A stretch of 64,000 bases of DNA from Chrysoperla carnea (GCF_905475395.1 NC_058341.1:37029501-37093500), one strand, 5' to 3'; positions 11,870-24,900 are shown, counted from the first letter of the stretch. The notes: generated by a model from the letters alone, not told the origin. Numbers and translations: made by a program.

Positions 11870-13102
11870 TCATAAACAAGTTTTTTTCTTAGCATCTTCA
11901 TAATGCATTCGTCGCTTATGTTGATTTAGGCCGTTTTGATCATTATATGTTTTATCACATGTATTACACGAAAATTGTTTTCCTTCAATATGAGTTTCTT
12001 TGTGCTGATTCAGTAGGTATCGGCGTGTAAATTTTTTCTCACAAACATCACATGAAAACGGCCGTTCACCAGTATGAGATCGTTCGTGTCTAACTAAATC
12101 GCTTTGTTTAGTAAAGTTTTTACTACAAAGGCTACACGGATAATTCAATTTTTCTCCAGTATGACCTCGTTTATGTGCAAGTAAATTGCTATTTCGTGTA
12201 AATTTTTTACCACAAATTTCACATGAAAACCATTTTTGTTTCTCATGTGTTAATTTATGCGAAACCAAATAGTGTTGCTCGGGAAATGTTTTATTACAAA
12301 TGTCACATGCATAAGGTTTTATTCCATTGTGGAGTTTTTTATGTCTTGTTAAACTGTATTCTTCAGCATATTTGTTTTCACAAATATCACATGCGTAAGG
12401 TTTTATTCCAGTGTGACTTCTTTGATGTCTTTCTAATCTGTACGGTATCGAAAACTTTTTATTACATATATCACAAGAATACGGTAAATTAATTTGGTCT
12501 GGTTCATCTACACTATCCCACGTAGAATCAAATGAATTTTCTTCGAATATTTCGCTTTTAATTATAAATTCTGTATGTATCTGTTCGTCTTCTATTTTCC
12601 TTTTTGTGAGTAACTGTTCTTCATTTTCCAAATTTTCAATTTCTAATTTTACAGGTTCTTGTTCTTCACTTTCAATGCTTTCATCTTCCGAATTCGACCA
12701 TTGTTCTTTTAATAATTCAGCTTTAATTATCAGTTCCGTATGTAGCTGCTCGATTTTAATATTTTCAATTTTTATTTTTGTGGGTAATTGTTCTTCAATT
12801 TCAAAATTCTCCACTTCAATTTTCATGCTTCCATCTTCTGGATTCCATTTTTGTTCTAATATTTCATTTTTAATGATTAATTCTGTATGTATTTGTTCGT
12901 TTTTAATGTTTTTATCTTCAATTTTTACTTTTGTCGGTAAATATTCTTCATCTTCTGTAATCCATTGTTGTTCTTCACATATTTCATTTTTAATTATTAA
13001 TTCTGTATGTATCGGAATTGGTCCAATTTTAATGTTTTCATCTTTAATTTCCATTTTTTTTATCTTGAATCTTTTGTCAACGACTGTTTCATTTGTTTTC
13101 AT
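11870..13102 (-). CDS. C2H2 zinc-finger protein with seven fingers and repeated SUMO-consensus motifs
   Basis: A single-exon frame of 410 aa from the ATG at 13102 (MKTNETVVDKRFKIKK). Seven C2H2 fingers occupy about 208-230, 236-258, 264-286, 292-314, 321-343, 349-371 and 377-400, joined by TGxKPY-type linkers, so this is a probable nuclear DNA-binding factor. The N-terminal half is acidic and contains four copies of [IL]HTE[LF]IIKxE at 31, 71, 120 and 175. Each includes a hydrophobic-Lys-x-Glu SUMO consensus, and others occur between them (VKIE, IKIE, VKLE). No ZAD or BTB domain is seen. The frame stays open upstream to ATGs at 13171 and 13189, but that extension includes an AT-rich hydrophobic stretch and a GTATGT donor near 13143, so it is more likely leader or intron. 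No target or ortholog can be named. Confidence 0.85.
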   Translation of the reverse strand: MKTNETVVDKRFKIKKMEIKDENIKIGPIPIHTELIIKNEICEEQQWITEDEEYLPTKVKIEDKNIKNEQIHTELIIKNEILEQKWNPEDGSMKIEVENFEIEEQLPTKIKIENIKIEQLHTELIIKAELLKEQWSNSEDESIESEEQEPVKLEIENLENEEQLLTKRKIEDEQIHTEFIIKSEIFEENSFDSTWDSVDEPDQINLPYSCDICNKKFSIPYRLERHQRSHTGIKPYACDICENKYAEEYSLTRHKKLHNGIKPYACDICNKTFPEQHYLVSHKLTHEKQKWFSCEICGKKFTRNSNLLAHKRGHTGEKLNYPCSLCSKNFTKQSDLVRHERSHTGERPFSCDVCEKKFTRRYLLNQHKETHIEGKQFSCNTCDKTYNDQNGLNQHKRRMHYEDAKKKTCL

Positions 13103-13616
13103 TTTTTTGAAGATAAAAAACAAAATAATTATATAGAAACATACCACGTCACTCCTGCACCCTAATTTCATAATAAAACATAAGATCATATGATTTAATG
13201 TAAATATGTCATCGACGATGACTCATCTTGATCAACGTCAGCAAAAGATATGACTCGATGGCCAATAGATGACACTAGATACAAAGCAGCAAAATGTGGC
13301 ACAATCTGTAAGTTTCTTGTATGTAATACTCCTATGTGGCTAGCCGCCCATTTCAGCCCCTAAGAGAAATTGTCACAGGAAGAGTGAGATGCCAATAAGT
13401 AGCTTTTACCGTTAATATGCGCAGCGCGTACGGTAGCAGAGACTATATTTTACCGATATATTCTCTGCGCGGTAATAAAAAAATGTTTGTATATAGAGGA
13501 GAAGGCTTCCGTTTCTGGCAATGTTAAAAAAGGGTATACGAGTTTCAAAGCCTCTAGTGATTGTATCCAATCACAAAAGCTCTTCACCTCCATAGTTTTG
13601 TTGAAAAAAATTCTGT
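13103..13616. other. intergenic, zinc-finger gene to tRNA-like sequence
   Basis: This probably includes the zinc-finger gene's leader. Between 13330 and 13470 the sequence is richer in G and C than the surroundings and holds a small hairpin (GCAGAGACTATAT against ATATATTCTCTGC), suggesting an old mobile-element fragment. No coding region is supported. Confidence 0.45.
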
Positions 13617-13688
13617 TAGCAGAGCGTAATATCGATCCACGGACCTCTGGGTTATGTGCTCAGCACGCTTCCACTGCGCCATTCTGCT
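13617..13688 (-). tRNA. initiator tRNA-Met (CAT)-like sequence, possibly degenerate
   Basis: Read on the - strand, 72 nt match the eukaryotic initiator tRNA closely: AGCAGAATGGCGCAGTGGAA at the 5' end, anticodon loop with CAT and ACCCAGAGGTC after it, and TCTGCTA at the 3' end. The acceptor stem AGCAGA/TCTGCT is intact. The T stem CGTGG/TTACG pairs with two G-T wobbles, and the anticodon stem has one A-C mismatch. The A box (TGGCGCAGTGG) is perfect; the B box (GGATCGATATT) is altered at its end. Seven T's follow within about 15 nt on the - strand (13604-13610), a possible Pol III terminator. It could be a working gene, a pseudogene or a tRNA-derived repeat. Confidence 0.55.
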
Positions 13689-14022
13689 CTATGTAATAAT
13701 ATCGTAATATGTACTGATTCTGTTGTATATACAGTAATATTTACAGGATCCAAATACCAGATGGTATTCGTGCCTGTATACATAGACACATTTATACGAA
13801 TCTGTTGGTAAAAATAATAAACACGAGTTCTGTCAAAAGATATGCAAGTTACCACTGTGCGAGAGAGAAGCGATTGATTGCACCATTCGAAATTAGTCGG
13901 GCCTTTCGCTGGAAGCTTGCCATGTAGAAGTATTAAATATATCGCTTCGATAAAAGTCCCACTATTAAAATTCCGCTGATATACGGGACTGTTCAGTATT
14001 GAACGTGTTGTTCGCAGCCTGA
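13689..14022. other. intergenic, nothing recognised
   Basis: The longest open frame here (reverse, from 14047) runs through the tRNA-like sequence and has no family features. The base composition is less AT-rich than nearby DNA, which fits an old insertion. Confidence 0.4.
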
Positions 14023-14310
14023 CTTTCTGTAAATTCGGCACCTCCATACATTATCTATTGTTTTCTTATAGAAAAAAATTAACAACAAATACTAAATTAA
14101 CAGAGAGAGCGACCATGCTTTATTTATACCGAATAGGCCTAGCTGACCATTGGTCTTATATTGAAAATATTAACCTGCACTAGCACTTTTAAAAAAGCCG
14201 TCGCTTCTCTGTAAACTTAACATCCCCATACATTGATAACTAACTTTTTCTAATAGAAAAAGTACGCAACGGGTGCTAAATATTCAGAGAGGGCAACCGC
14301 TAAAAAGGGA
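14023..14310 (+). repeat. two diverged tandem units, spacing about 180 bp
   Basis: The unit at about 14023-14117 (TTCTGTAAA..CCATACATT..ATAGAAAAA..CTAAATT..CAGAGAG) recurs at about 14204-14310 with the same anchors in the same order. The copies differ at about a third of positions. The origin is unknown. Confidence 0.5.
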
Positions 14311-17300
14311 AGAGTATCGAGTAACCGCAGCCTAATAATAATTTTAGGTTGTATCAGGGAACCAAGCACCACAAGAATACAATAATTTCCTGATTAAATA
14401 AATTATTATATCAATTGAAAAATTAAAGTAAAATTTATTTTCTATAATTCTGCATGTCATAAATAAATTCATTTTATGTATTAATACCCACCAGTTTCAA
14501 TAGTGTTTATGTTTTTTAAAACCTAAACTGAAACTGTAATGACCATTACATTGCAAGTTTTCAAAAAATTTATAAAAAGTTGCAGTTTTGTTTTATTCGA
14601 AACGAGTTTGTGTTTTGTTTTTGTTTGTCCGTAAAACTGGCATACGTGGAAAACCGACATGAAAATACTAATATCTATTAAAAATTATGTCATTTTACTG
14701 ACATTAGTGACATAAACTCAGAAATTCTCTTTAAACTAGTCTTTGCCACGCTTAAATTTTACTGTAAACCGAATAATATTAATTTCTCATAGAACCCTAC
14801 GATTATCTAAAATTTCAAATATGATAGCACAATTTTATTTGTTTAGTTTGGTTTTTCGGGATAAGTAAAATAACATGAACAATTAGAAAATTATTAATAA
14901 ATACAATCTCATAAATTTTTTAAAACTTTATTACAATAATATAAATGCTAAAATAAGGAAGAGATTTAATTATAATCCACATTCAATTGTATTATTTTTT
15001 TTTTACACCAACAAAATAAATGAAAATGTGCGTACATTTAAACCACCACAATATAATGTGTACAATAAATATAATGAATTCGCTAAAATAAATAAAAATG
15101 AAAGCGTTTTGTTTACAAGGTGTGATATAAATATCACGTATTTTTCAATCTAATATAATATAATAATCTTCTTTCTTGTTAAATAGTGCAAATTGATCTT
15201 ATGTCATGGGTAACAGTAGCGGATTTAACTTTTAGGTGCCTTGGACTGATGATTTCAGGTCTTTTTGATTCTATCCAAACAAATATATTTGCTTAAAAAA
15301 TCAATAACTCATTTCCTTTGCCGTTTTTTGATCCGATGTACTATTAACGAGATAAGGCTTCGTTAAATAGCGTTTGAAATTTTGAGAATCTTTGTATTAA
15401 TATTAGTAAAATTGAAATTGAAACTCTTGATTTAAAGGTAAAAGTAATCCTACATTTTAGAACATTATTAGTATCGTTTAACATCTCATAAAAAAAATTT
15501 CCGTTGTATAAATAAAGTGGCTACCACAAAATTGCGCCTTGTAGAAAGAAGGTTCTCTTTAATAGCCTCATCCAAATATATTAAAACCCGCCAGTGATGG
15601 GTAACAAAAAAATTTTGTTAATAAGTTAATTTTTAGCCCCATTACTTTTATAGAATTTTGATTACTGTAGAAGCCGTCGTTTACAATCGCCATATATATT
15701 TGAACGAAACAGTAAGAAGTATTGATATGATATCTTTTTTTATTTGCAAAACGTCTATGGTTCTTAAGTTGGCTCAAGCACATCTAATGTGTTCTTTATC
15801 TAATAGAAAACCGAAAATATATTTACAATCGAAAAATGTTCAAACAATTATTTTAGTTTTTTTACTAATAGTATAATTTAAAAATAAAGAATTTATATTT
15901 GGATACCGATATTTCGATTGCCCTGAGAATTCACAAAAAACAAAAGTAGAAATTTAGAGAAGTTATTCTAATGTAGTTTATATAGTTTAAGACAAAAAAC
16001 ATATTGCACATTTCCCGAATTAATTAACGTAATTTTGTCGCCCTAAACCTGTGACTCATGGGGCTAAATCTATGAACCAGAAGAAAACCAGACTTGAAAT
16101 CATAAAATAATTGAATACTTTTAATATTTCTAGCGATCAATTTTGATTGTATCTTGCACTTCGAAAACTCTAGTTTACTTTTTTTCTAAATCGAATTATT
16201 GATTCCTATAATAAAATTTAAATATTAAATACCTACATACATTTCATTAGACTTTTTTCAGTAAGAAAAAAATATTAATTTATTATTGAAACTATAAAAG
16301 AAGCTACAGAGGGTTTACGTTTATTTCATGGTGGTGTTAAAATAAATGCAAGTTGTAACAAAATAGTAAATATAGGGGCAATCAAGCAAAATGTACCATT
16401 AACCGTCACTGTAAATTAATTAAAACATGCTACCTTGTGACTAGACACAGATTTCAATAGAGTATTTTTTTTTTTTTTTTCGAAATTCATTTTCATTATA
16501 ATAAAGTGTTTCAATTGTTAATGCATTAAAAATTTACAAGCAAATTTTTCCAAACTTGTGTGATTAATCTTGTACAGTCCTCTCTTTTTAAAGACTAGTG
16601 TATATGTAGGACGATATACGTAGCACCTCCTTATATTATTTCTCAGAGAATTTTTGTCGGAGTTCGCAGTTCACCGCTACTGACTTTTAATAATCAAATA
16701 GAAGAAATTGGATTCCAATTCTTTTTCGAAAGTTTTTTAAGCTAAAAAAGAAATTAGAAATAGGTAATGAACTTCTTTTAATCATCTCCACACTGTCTTG
16801 AACTTTTATCTAGAAAACGTGGATGTTTTGTGATAAAAATACTATTTAAAACAGAGAAATTTTAAATTATGGAAGTTCTTTGATAAAAATACTGTTACAT
16901 GTAATTCCAAGAACTTATTTTTACAGCTTTTACTCACAGGTTTACAGTTTTGTTCAGACTGAAAACAGTGACAGTATAATGATATTTTTTGACCGACCCA
17001 TATAACAACTCAATTGCCATAAGAAAATATATAAATATTTTCTTCTGATTTGTTATTTTTAATAAATTTGGAATGATTTTCAAAATTTTTACATTTATAT
17101 ATATTTGTTTTTCTTCTCTTAAATATAGATTTTTTTCTTTATTTTAAATATCTATTTTTCAAAACTCAAATACACATTTTTTTATACAGTTTAGCACAAA
17201 ATAATTATAAATATTTAAAAAAAAAAAACTCTGCCGGCAAGAGCTTTCATCTTTTATTATTTAAAATCACAAATCAATATCACAATTTTTAAATGTAACA

Positions 17301-18781
17301 AAACAATGTATTTTTTATAATAATAACGCCAATCACTTGCCTACTTCATAAATTAAAAACAACAACTTTGTATTTAAAAATACTTTTTAAATAAAAAAAA
17401 GTAAATATTTGTTTCAAACCTGTCCCAAAAACCATTTTATTTTAAGCAAGAGGTACCCTAAAAAATACTGAGCATCTTAAACCACTCAAACAAACCCTCT
17501 GAAATTTAAAATATGTCATTGAATGCGCAACTTGACATATTTCATTAGTAAATCGACCATGCCGTATTGATTGGGCATATTTTCAGATTTCTGTTCTAGC
17601 CGAAAGTGGCTTACTATACATTCTTGTCCTAACTGGTAAGAGACGGGGAAATGCTTAAGATTTGAAAGTTGTTCCTTATAAAAAAACCTGTATTTGTTGG
17701 AAACATTTTTTCGATAAACGAGTACATTCAATAAAAATGGAACTTTTTCTTTTAATTGTTTTTCGAAAATTTTTAAATAAAAGCTTTCTAACTTAAGATG
17801 TTCCTATAACTTGTACCAGTAACAAAAGGTTCAATCTGAATAAGTCTCTTTTTACTTCATTTTTAAACGAAAATCGTGACGTTTTCATAAATTTCAAATT
17901 TAGATAACTGTATCATTTTGACCAAATTCGGTCAACCACATCTGCGCAAATAGCGAGAATTTTAGGATTGGCTTACCACTCAGGACAAATTTTAATATTT
18001 AAAAACAACGTTTGTGTCATGAAACATTGGTTCTTGATGCGATTTTAAAGGTCAAATTTTATTGGATTTAGTATCTACTAATAAGACTGTATATTACACG
18101 TTCTAATTAACGAGAAAGCGGAATATGAAATAAATTATATATTTTTTCATTATGCCGAAAGAAATTCTTTTTTTATATCGACTAGATTTCTTGTGGCCCT
18201 TTGACCTGTAATTCACTTTCTTTTTCAGACTTCTCCTCCGCGACTCCTTATTTATTGTGATATTTCCCATCCGACCAGCCGACTTTCACCTTGGAAAGAG
18301 AGAGAAAAATGAATTACTTCTAGAATGGAGTAAGTCATTCGACTTATTAACACAATTTTGCAAATAGTTTTTGAGACAGTCTGATACATTTTCTGCACAC
18401 AAAAAATACAAATGGTACATTTAATAATTAAATAAATTTACACATTTATCGTTCGAATAATTTATCACCTTCTTTCGTCAACTTCACTTAACAAATTACA
18501 AATCCACCATTTTGTATTTGAGCACTTTTAAAATCTCATCCATAATGATGCCATTCAATTTTATTTTATTTTTAAAATATAACACGTTCGTTTTGCAAAA
18601 TATATTTGTAAAGTGAACGAGACGAATTAATTCCTTCGATTAATTGCCGCCTGCCTCAAAATTGAATACTGTAAATTCGTAATAATTTTATGATTGTCCA
18701 GCACCATTTGTCTTTTTTATAAATTAATTTTATTTGTGACAAGAATAGCACTTGAACACTGTGAAACAGTCAGTTTTAAGA
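14311..18781. other. gene-poor region, includes the GRAMD1 3' UTR at its right end
   Basis: No coding region is supported. Small open frames (15568-15876, 17516-17731) have no family features. Reverse-strand AATAAA motifs at 18560-18570, about 215 nt past the GRAMD1 stop, are good candidates for its polyadenylation signal. The rest is AT-rich with homopolymer tracts. Confidence 0.55.
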
Positions 18782-18922
18782 TCAAAAATTGTCTTCATTA
18801 TTGTTGTTTTTACTGTTTGAAACTGTGTCTTCTAATGATGAAATAACAGTTGCTATATGTGAAAATGCTGAATTTGGATCCGACGAGAGATCTAATTGTA
18901 ATTTAACTAATGCGTCTTCAGC
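18782..18922 (-). CDS. GRAMD1: GRAMD1 terminal exon
   Basis: The acceptor attttttag is followed by AEDALVKLQLDLSSDPNSAF then SHIATVISSLEDTV and an N-rich end, with TGA at 18784-18782. Confidence 0.88.
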   Translation of the reverse strand, partial: AEDALVKLQLDLSSDPNSAFSHIATVISSLEDTVSNSKNNNNEDNF

Positions 18923-21900
18923 CTAAAAAATAAAAATTTTATTGAATTTATAATTGTACTCATTTAAAGATCAAAAAAGGTAGAGTTAATAGATTTCAGA
19001 AATTAAAAGTGTTGCCATTTAAATATTTACTCTCTCAAATAAAACATTTATTAAGGAAGGTAAATCAACCAGATTTTCATGTATTTGCAGTATTTAGTGT
19101 ATTTAAAACTCAAAAAAGAAAATACTCAATCAACCGTTAAATAAACCTACTACACTAAATAGTAATTAGGACATCTACTGTACTTCGAATCGATAATTGA
19201 TATTGAATCCATACTTGAAGAGCAATCCTTTTTAGATAAAATAATAGCACACAAAGATTTTACGTTTGCCAGTTTATCGTGGGTTTGGGTCCGAGGTCTA
19301 TTTTGTGGCACTCATTTTAGATAGGGTAGAAATTTGAGAGACTGCTGTCAAGGTCACAGCATGGACTTCTCTTTCAGGGGGCTCAAAATATTTTTAATTG
19401 CATGGGCAACTTAAAATTGATATTCATTGACGACTGTATTCAAATAAAAAGATAAAATTGAATAAAAGATAAAAAAATCACTTTATCCGACAATCGACAA
19501 AACAGAGCATCCGTCTTCCAGCACCTTGAAAATTGTTATTTTTAAGGTGTCGGGCAACAGGCATGTCGTTTTTTGAATGGCGGACCCGGCCGGTGGGGTT
19601 TTGGAGTATTAACACTCCCCATCCCATTGAAATCTCTCCACATAAATTTTAACTAATAGTATAGTCCTGTAAATGCGGCCATTTATGAAACACATTTCCA
19701 CTGATTAGTCAGCTGTTCAAGCTGTTTTGATATTTGTTTTCATTTATTGTTTTTTTATCCTGAGATTACTGATCCTGGATATTCGTCGCTTTTTGTGAAA
19801 AAAACCACGCAATGAAATTATTACAAACAAAAATGTGAGTATAAGGATGTTGTTAAAGCTAATATGGTAAGAATGTTAATCAGCGCAAGAATACCAACAT
19901 TATGAAAATTTTGAATTTAAGACTTTTAGAAAAATAGTGACTGAATTTCACATTTTGACATTGTTCTCTTACTCAAAAAAAGAGTTTCTTGTTTTTATTG
20001 ACTTTATGTCCTAATATGATCAACTAAATTTTGAACTTCCCCGTGAATGGTTCCTGCGCACGGACCTGTGGTGGAGTTAATGGTTTTTGCATCCTTTATT
20101 CAATTACCTTCTTATTTGAATCCCTCCTCAACGAATATTCACTAACTTTAAACTTGCCGTGCAGTTATTAACTTTCCAAGCCTACTGAAATAGAAGCCCC
20201 CAGCCATAAACCTTTTCGTGGCATAAAAAAATGTTAAACTCGACCTTGATAACACGATCTTAAATAAAATAAGTTGCTAATTTGGACCATGTCTCTAGAC
20301 CTACCAAATAAAACGTATTCAAATTATAAAAATAAATGTTTGTAAACAGGTTAATTGAATTTGAATAACGCCATTTTTTTTTAAAGCAATTCGAATTTGA
20401 GATAATGTAAAGCTGGAAAATCTACCGCGGACTATTATTTAAAATTAAAATACAATACCTTTTTTAATAATTCAATTGTATGCCTTAAAACTCTCTTATA
20501 TTTATTTGTTTCTTTCAAATGAATTTTTTCTTGTGTATAAAAAATTTCTATCCACTCATTATAGCTTGTTGGTGGTTCCCTATAAAACATAAAAAATTCG
20601 AATACAATACATAAGTTAAAGAACAGGGGTGTCGCATTTAAAAAAAATTCCATCTTATTCTTTTAAAAAAATTTCAAACATAAAAAAGATAATTTTAAAT
20701 ATTAGATTACTTTTAAAAATTGAATTACTTTATAGATACAAATGAAAAAATATCGCATTCATAGAAAAGATCCTTAAAAGTTGATTGTTCTTTTGTGTAA
20801 ATGCCTCAAGCAACCTTAATTTTTCTACGAAAGGTTAAATAAACACAAATAAAAGCTTAAAAAAATTTAATTAATTCAAAAAAGAATTAATAAACTTGAA
20901 CAATTAAAAATTCAACAACTTAAATTTTGAAATGATAAAGAATATTTGAAAAAATGTTTTATCTACATTCTGAAGACTGATTCTAAGTTAAATCAGTTTA
21001 TTTTAAGAAAAGATTAGAAAATTGGAATTACCGTTATTCACTAAAATTCACTTAGTAATGACGGTAAAAAATTTAAAGGTAGCTTTTTATCCACAAATCT
21101 GAGAGAAAATTTATATTATTGCACAGCCTTGTTCGGAGGAGTATCGTTAGGGAAATTTTGAAAAATTGAATAATGTTCTTTTTCTCCTCATGTGAATATT
21201 TTGATTTAATGTGATTTTTCTTTATATAGATTACACTAACAAAAATTTTGGAAGTAAACGGACTTTATTTTGAGACGCCAGATTTTATATACTTCGTGAA
21301 ATCCGAAAAAATCAAGCTCTAGAAAATGATCTATACTCATGCCCTAGCTCTGTGTTAGACTAAAAAAGGTCATTGAATTTAGATTTGAAGAGTGTTTTTA
21401 AGAAACCGTAAAATAATTGTTTTGTTTGTCTGCTTGGTATCGAATTAAAATTTAATTAACACAAGTTGAGTTAGCACGGATTGATTATTTACTCTTTCTA
21501 GATTATATTAGAAGAGTGATAAATCTGGACTTGTACTTTTCTAATGTAAGAACAATTCGTGTCAACTCAATGCCCTTTTTCCACTCTAAAAATAAACTTT
21601 GTCAATATTTTTGATCAAAATCTACCTATTTTAATATGGTGGAAAGAGGGCTAAAATTCCGGAGATTAATAATAATTACTTATTGAACTGAAAAAATATT
21701 ATGAAAATTATGCAACACCCCTATTATGAATAAATAAAAAAATTTTATGAATAAATTTGACAAAAAAAACTACATAAAAAAAATAAAAAAACAACATATT
21801 ACTTGAAATAATTAAAATCAATTTGAGAATTTGACAATTTTGCTTCATCTTCTAATGCCACAAGTTTAACATAAAGCATAGCATTTACTAATAACAAAAA

Positions 21901-24900
21901 TAGAACAATTCCAACAATAAACCAAGTAGAATAAAAATGTATTGTTGAATTTTTATTATTCATGATTGTTGCAGTTGGTTGTGTTTCTAATATATTTCCA
22001 CTGGTTGCAATTATTGTTCCTTGTGGTACTTCAATAAATTCTACAGGTTGTGTACTTGCCGTTCGTTTTCTGGGCGGTCGCGGTGCTTTTCGTTTACTTG
22101 GTACTTTTGGTTCAACAATTTCTTCATTATGTCGTATTAATGCTTTTGTTAATGATTGAAAAAAGTCTTCCATACCCGCCCAACAATTTTTTTCTATCAT
22201 TCCTTTTTAAATTTAAATAACAAACAATTATATTAATAGAGATAATTAAAAATAAATAACACGATATGGCTATATATCCGCTACCGACTTCTATGCACAC
22301 ATTTAAAAAAAAATAAAAACTTGTATAGACGTTTATAATTCTCCTTTTCCTATCTTTTTTCTTTATAATTCCTATCCCTATCCCTATATGTTATAAATGT
22401 GAAAGGAAGGATGTTTGTTTGTTAAGCTTTCACCCAAAAACTAATGAATATATTTGAATGAAACTGTACAACAAAATAGTTCATACATCAGAGTAACACA
22501 TGAGCTATAATTTATAAAGATATATTTAAAAAAAATTAAAAAAGATCATCTATGATCATCATTTTGAACCATAAATTAAATATTTTTGTAAAAATTTAAA
22601 ATAGTAAATGTAAAAAAACAATTCACGGCCATTTTTTCTGAAATAATCAATGAATTATGACTATTTTATACTTAAAAAAATTGAAAACTGTGCAAAACAA
22701 TCCCTTAAGCTGTGTAAAACAATCCCTTCGAGTGTTCTGGAAGGGGCATAAGTGAGATCAAGAGAGTTGGAAGCTCTAAGGCGGTGGTTTTTACTTTTAG
22801 GCCCAGTGAAGCGGGCGGGTATCAAGCTAGTTAATTATATTTCTGAAATGTAAGTCACTGTCTTATTCTGGCTTCATTTGTTTATTAATTAATATGAATA
22901 AACAAACATAACGTTTAAACACGTAAATAGTAACTGGAGAAAATGTAAAATGAGGCAAATTAACATTTTAACATTTATAAAATCCTTCTTTTAGATTATA
23001 AAATGTAATCTGCATACAAAGGTACACTGCTAGCTTATATTTCAATAAAAGTAGAATTGAAGTTAATTAGTGGGGTATATAATGATATCGAAAAAACATT
23101 TTATCCATTTTTTTCATGCGGAATAATAATTATATTGACAGTCGAAGTAATGACGGTGGATATTTAGCCACATCGTAAAAATATAACAATAGTAAATGTT
23201 ATTCGATTTGAACACAATGAATATGTTTAAATTCCCAATATGAACTTTAAAAATAAAGAAATGCACTTATTTTCGTAATAAGAGATCGAATGTCAGTACG
23301 ATATAAATTCGTTACTAAACGCTTTGAATTTACATTCAGTCTGTTTATTTATCCCGACAGCGGGTTAATTTATACTTTAGCCCAACTGTATGTTCAGAAA
23401 TTCGAATATCCCTTCAGTATAGAATACTCGAGATAATTAGTCCGGGGGACGCACCCTTTTTGTTAAATGATTAATACATACTTGAAACTTCGTGAGTGGC
23501 TTCCTTTTGGCAAGTCTACCATACATTCTCTCTACAACTCTTTTCGAAAGTTTGCGTTTTAAAATGACAATAATAACGCCATATTTAAGCTATATATCGG
23601 TCTGAAAAAACGCAGCAGGAAATTTGTCGGACACTATGACCACTTGATAAAATTAATAATTATTAGAAGAGAAAGTTTGGTAGATTCGCAAAAAAAGGCA
23701 CCCACAAAATTTCAATTATGTATTGATCATTTAACAAAAAAGGTGCTGTCTTGTGGACTACATCGTCTATAGAACCATGTATTGTAAGATCGTCCATTTA
23801 AATACACCCTCGAATACTGTACTAATACATGAAAGACGAGAGCATATATTTTACGTGTTAACTTTAATTTCAACTTTTACTTGTAAAACAAGAAAATAAT
23901 CTGTTACATAATGAGTGTCGCAACTGTATGATTTATGATTTTAAATGCAAGGTTGATCAAATCAAAAGAGAATGTCAAAATAATTAACATTAATTTGAAT
24001 ATTTTCATGAAAATATAAAGGATGACCGGGTAGTGTTCAAATCAAATAACATGCACTATAAATAATAATTAGTAATTTATACAAATTAGATTACCTTTAA
24101 CAAGACCCCATATTGATTTTCTATATTTAATTTGTGCATAGATTTGTAAACGTGATTCACGTTCATTCACATAACTTAAACAGTAGTGCGTCAATACATA
24201 AAAACTATCTGCATATGGAATATTAGCATTCACGGATTCAACATCAATAGCATATAATCCAGGAGCAGTTACCGATGATAAAATCTACCATTCAAAAAAA
24301 TTTTAAACATATAAACATATAAAATGCAAGATTATTAATATTATTAACATTTAATAGACATTATTAACGGGTTTCGCTGTATGATTTATGAAAAATTTCT
24401 AGAATAATTTCTTTGCGTGATTAATTTCAGTATATCATTTTTTATTTTAAATTTTACGGTCACGCGATGAGCCAAACTTGCGTTTTAATATTACATTGAT
24501 TTAAATGGAGCTGTTCACACGGTCGAAAACTTCAATGCACGTTAAAGCTCTATTTAACACTTTATAATTCTAACAAAATTGCGTTAAAATCGATGCTTGT
24601 GTAATCTCAGATTAAGTCACTGATTCCCAAAGTCATCATCAAACAAGATTCATAAAGGAGTTGTTCTTTTGATGATTTGCAGTTGTTCTTTTTCCTATCA
24701 GTCTCCATTTAACGAATTTTGTTTCAAGAAACAAGTCCATACATTCCATTTTACTTAAATTATTTTAAAAATCTTGTAACGAAATTGTTTACAATTGTTA
24801 TTACGGGAACGCTGGGGATAGTTCCACGACAATAGTTTATTATATTAAATTTGTACTTAAAAGCTAAAAAAAAATCTCTATGATTGCACGATTGTAGTGA

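Larger units (their letters stand above)
22203..24094 (-). other. GRAMD1 intron with a Helitron-like remnant and a TIR element
   Basis: The intron spans 1892 nt. It contains the repeat at about 22340-22830 and the inverted-repeat element at 23440-23758, listed separately. No other gene is seen. Confidence 0.65.

Noticed and set aside
12223-13136. Open frames on the + strand opposite the zinc-finger gene
   Set aside because: They are antisense shadows of the C2H2 repeats and the acidic N-terminal repeats.
13652-14047. 131-aa reverse-strand open frame
   Set aside because: It runs through the tRNA-like sequence and has no recognisable domain.
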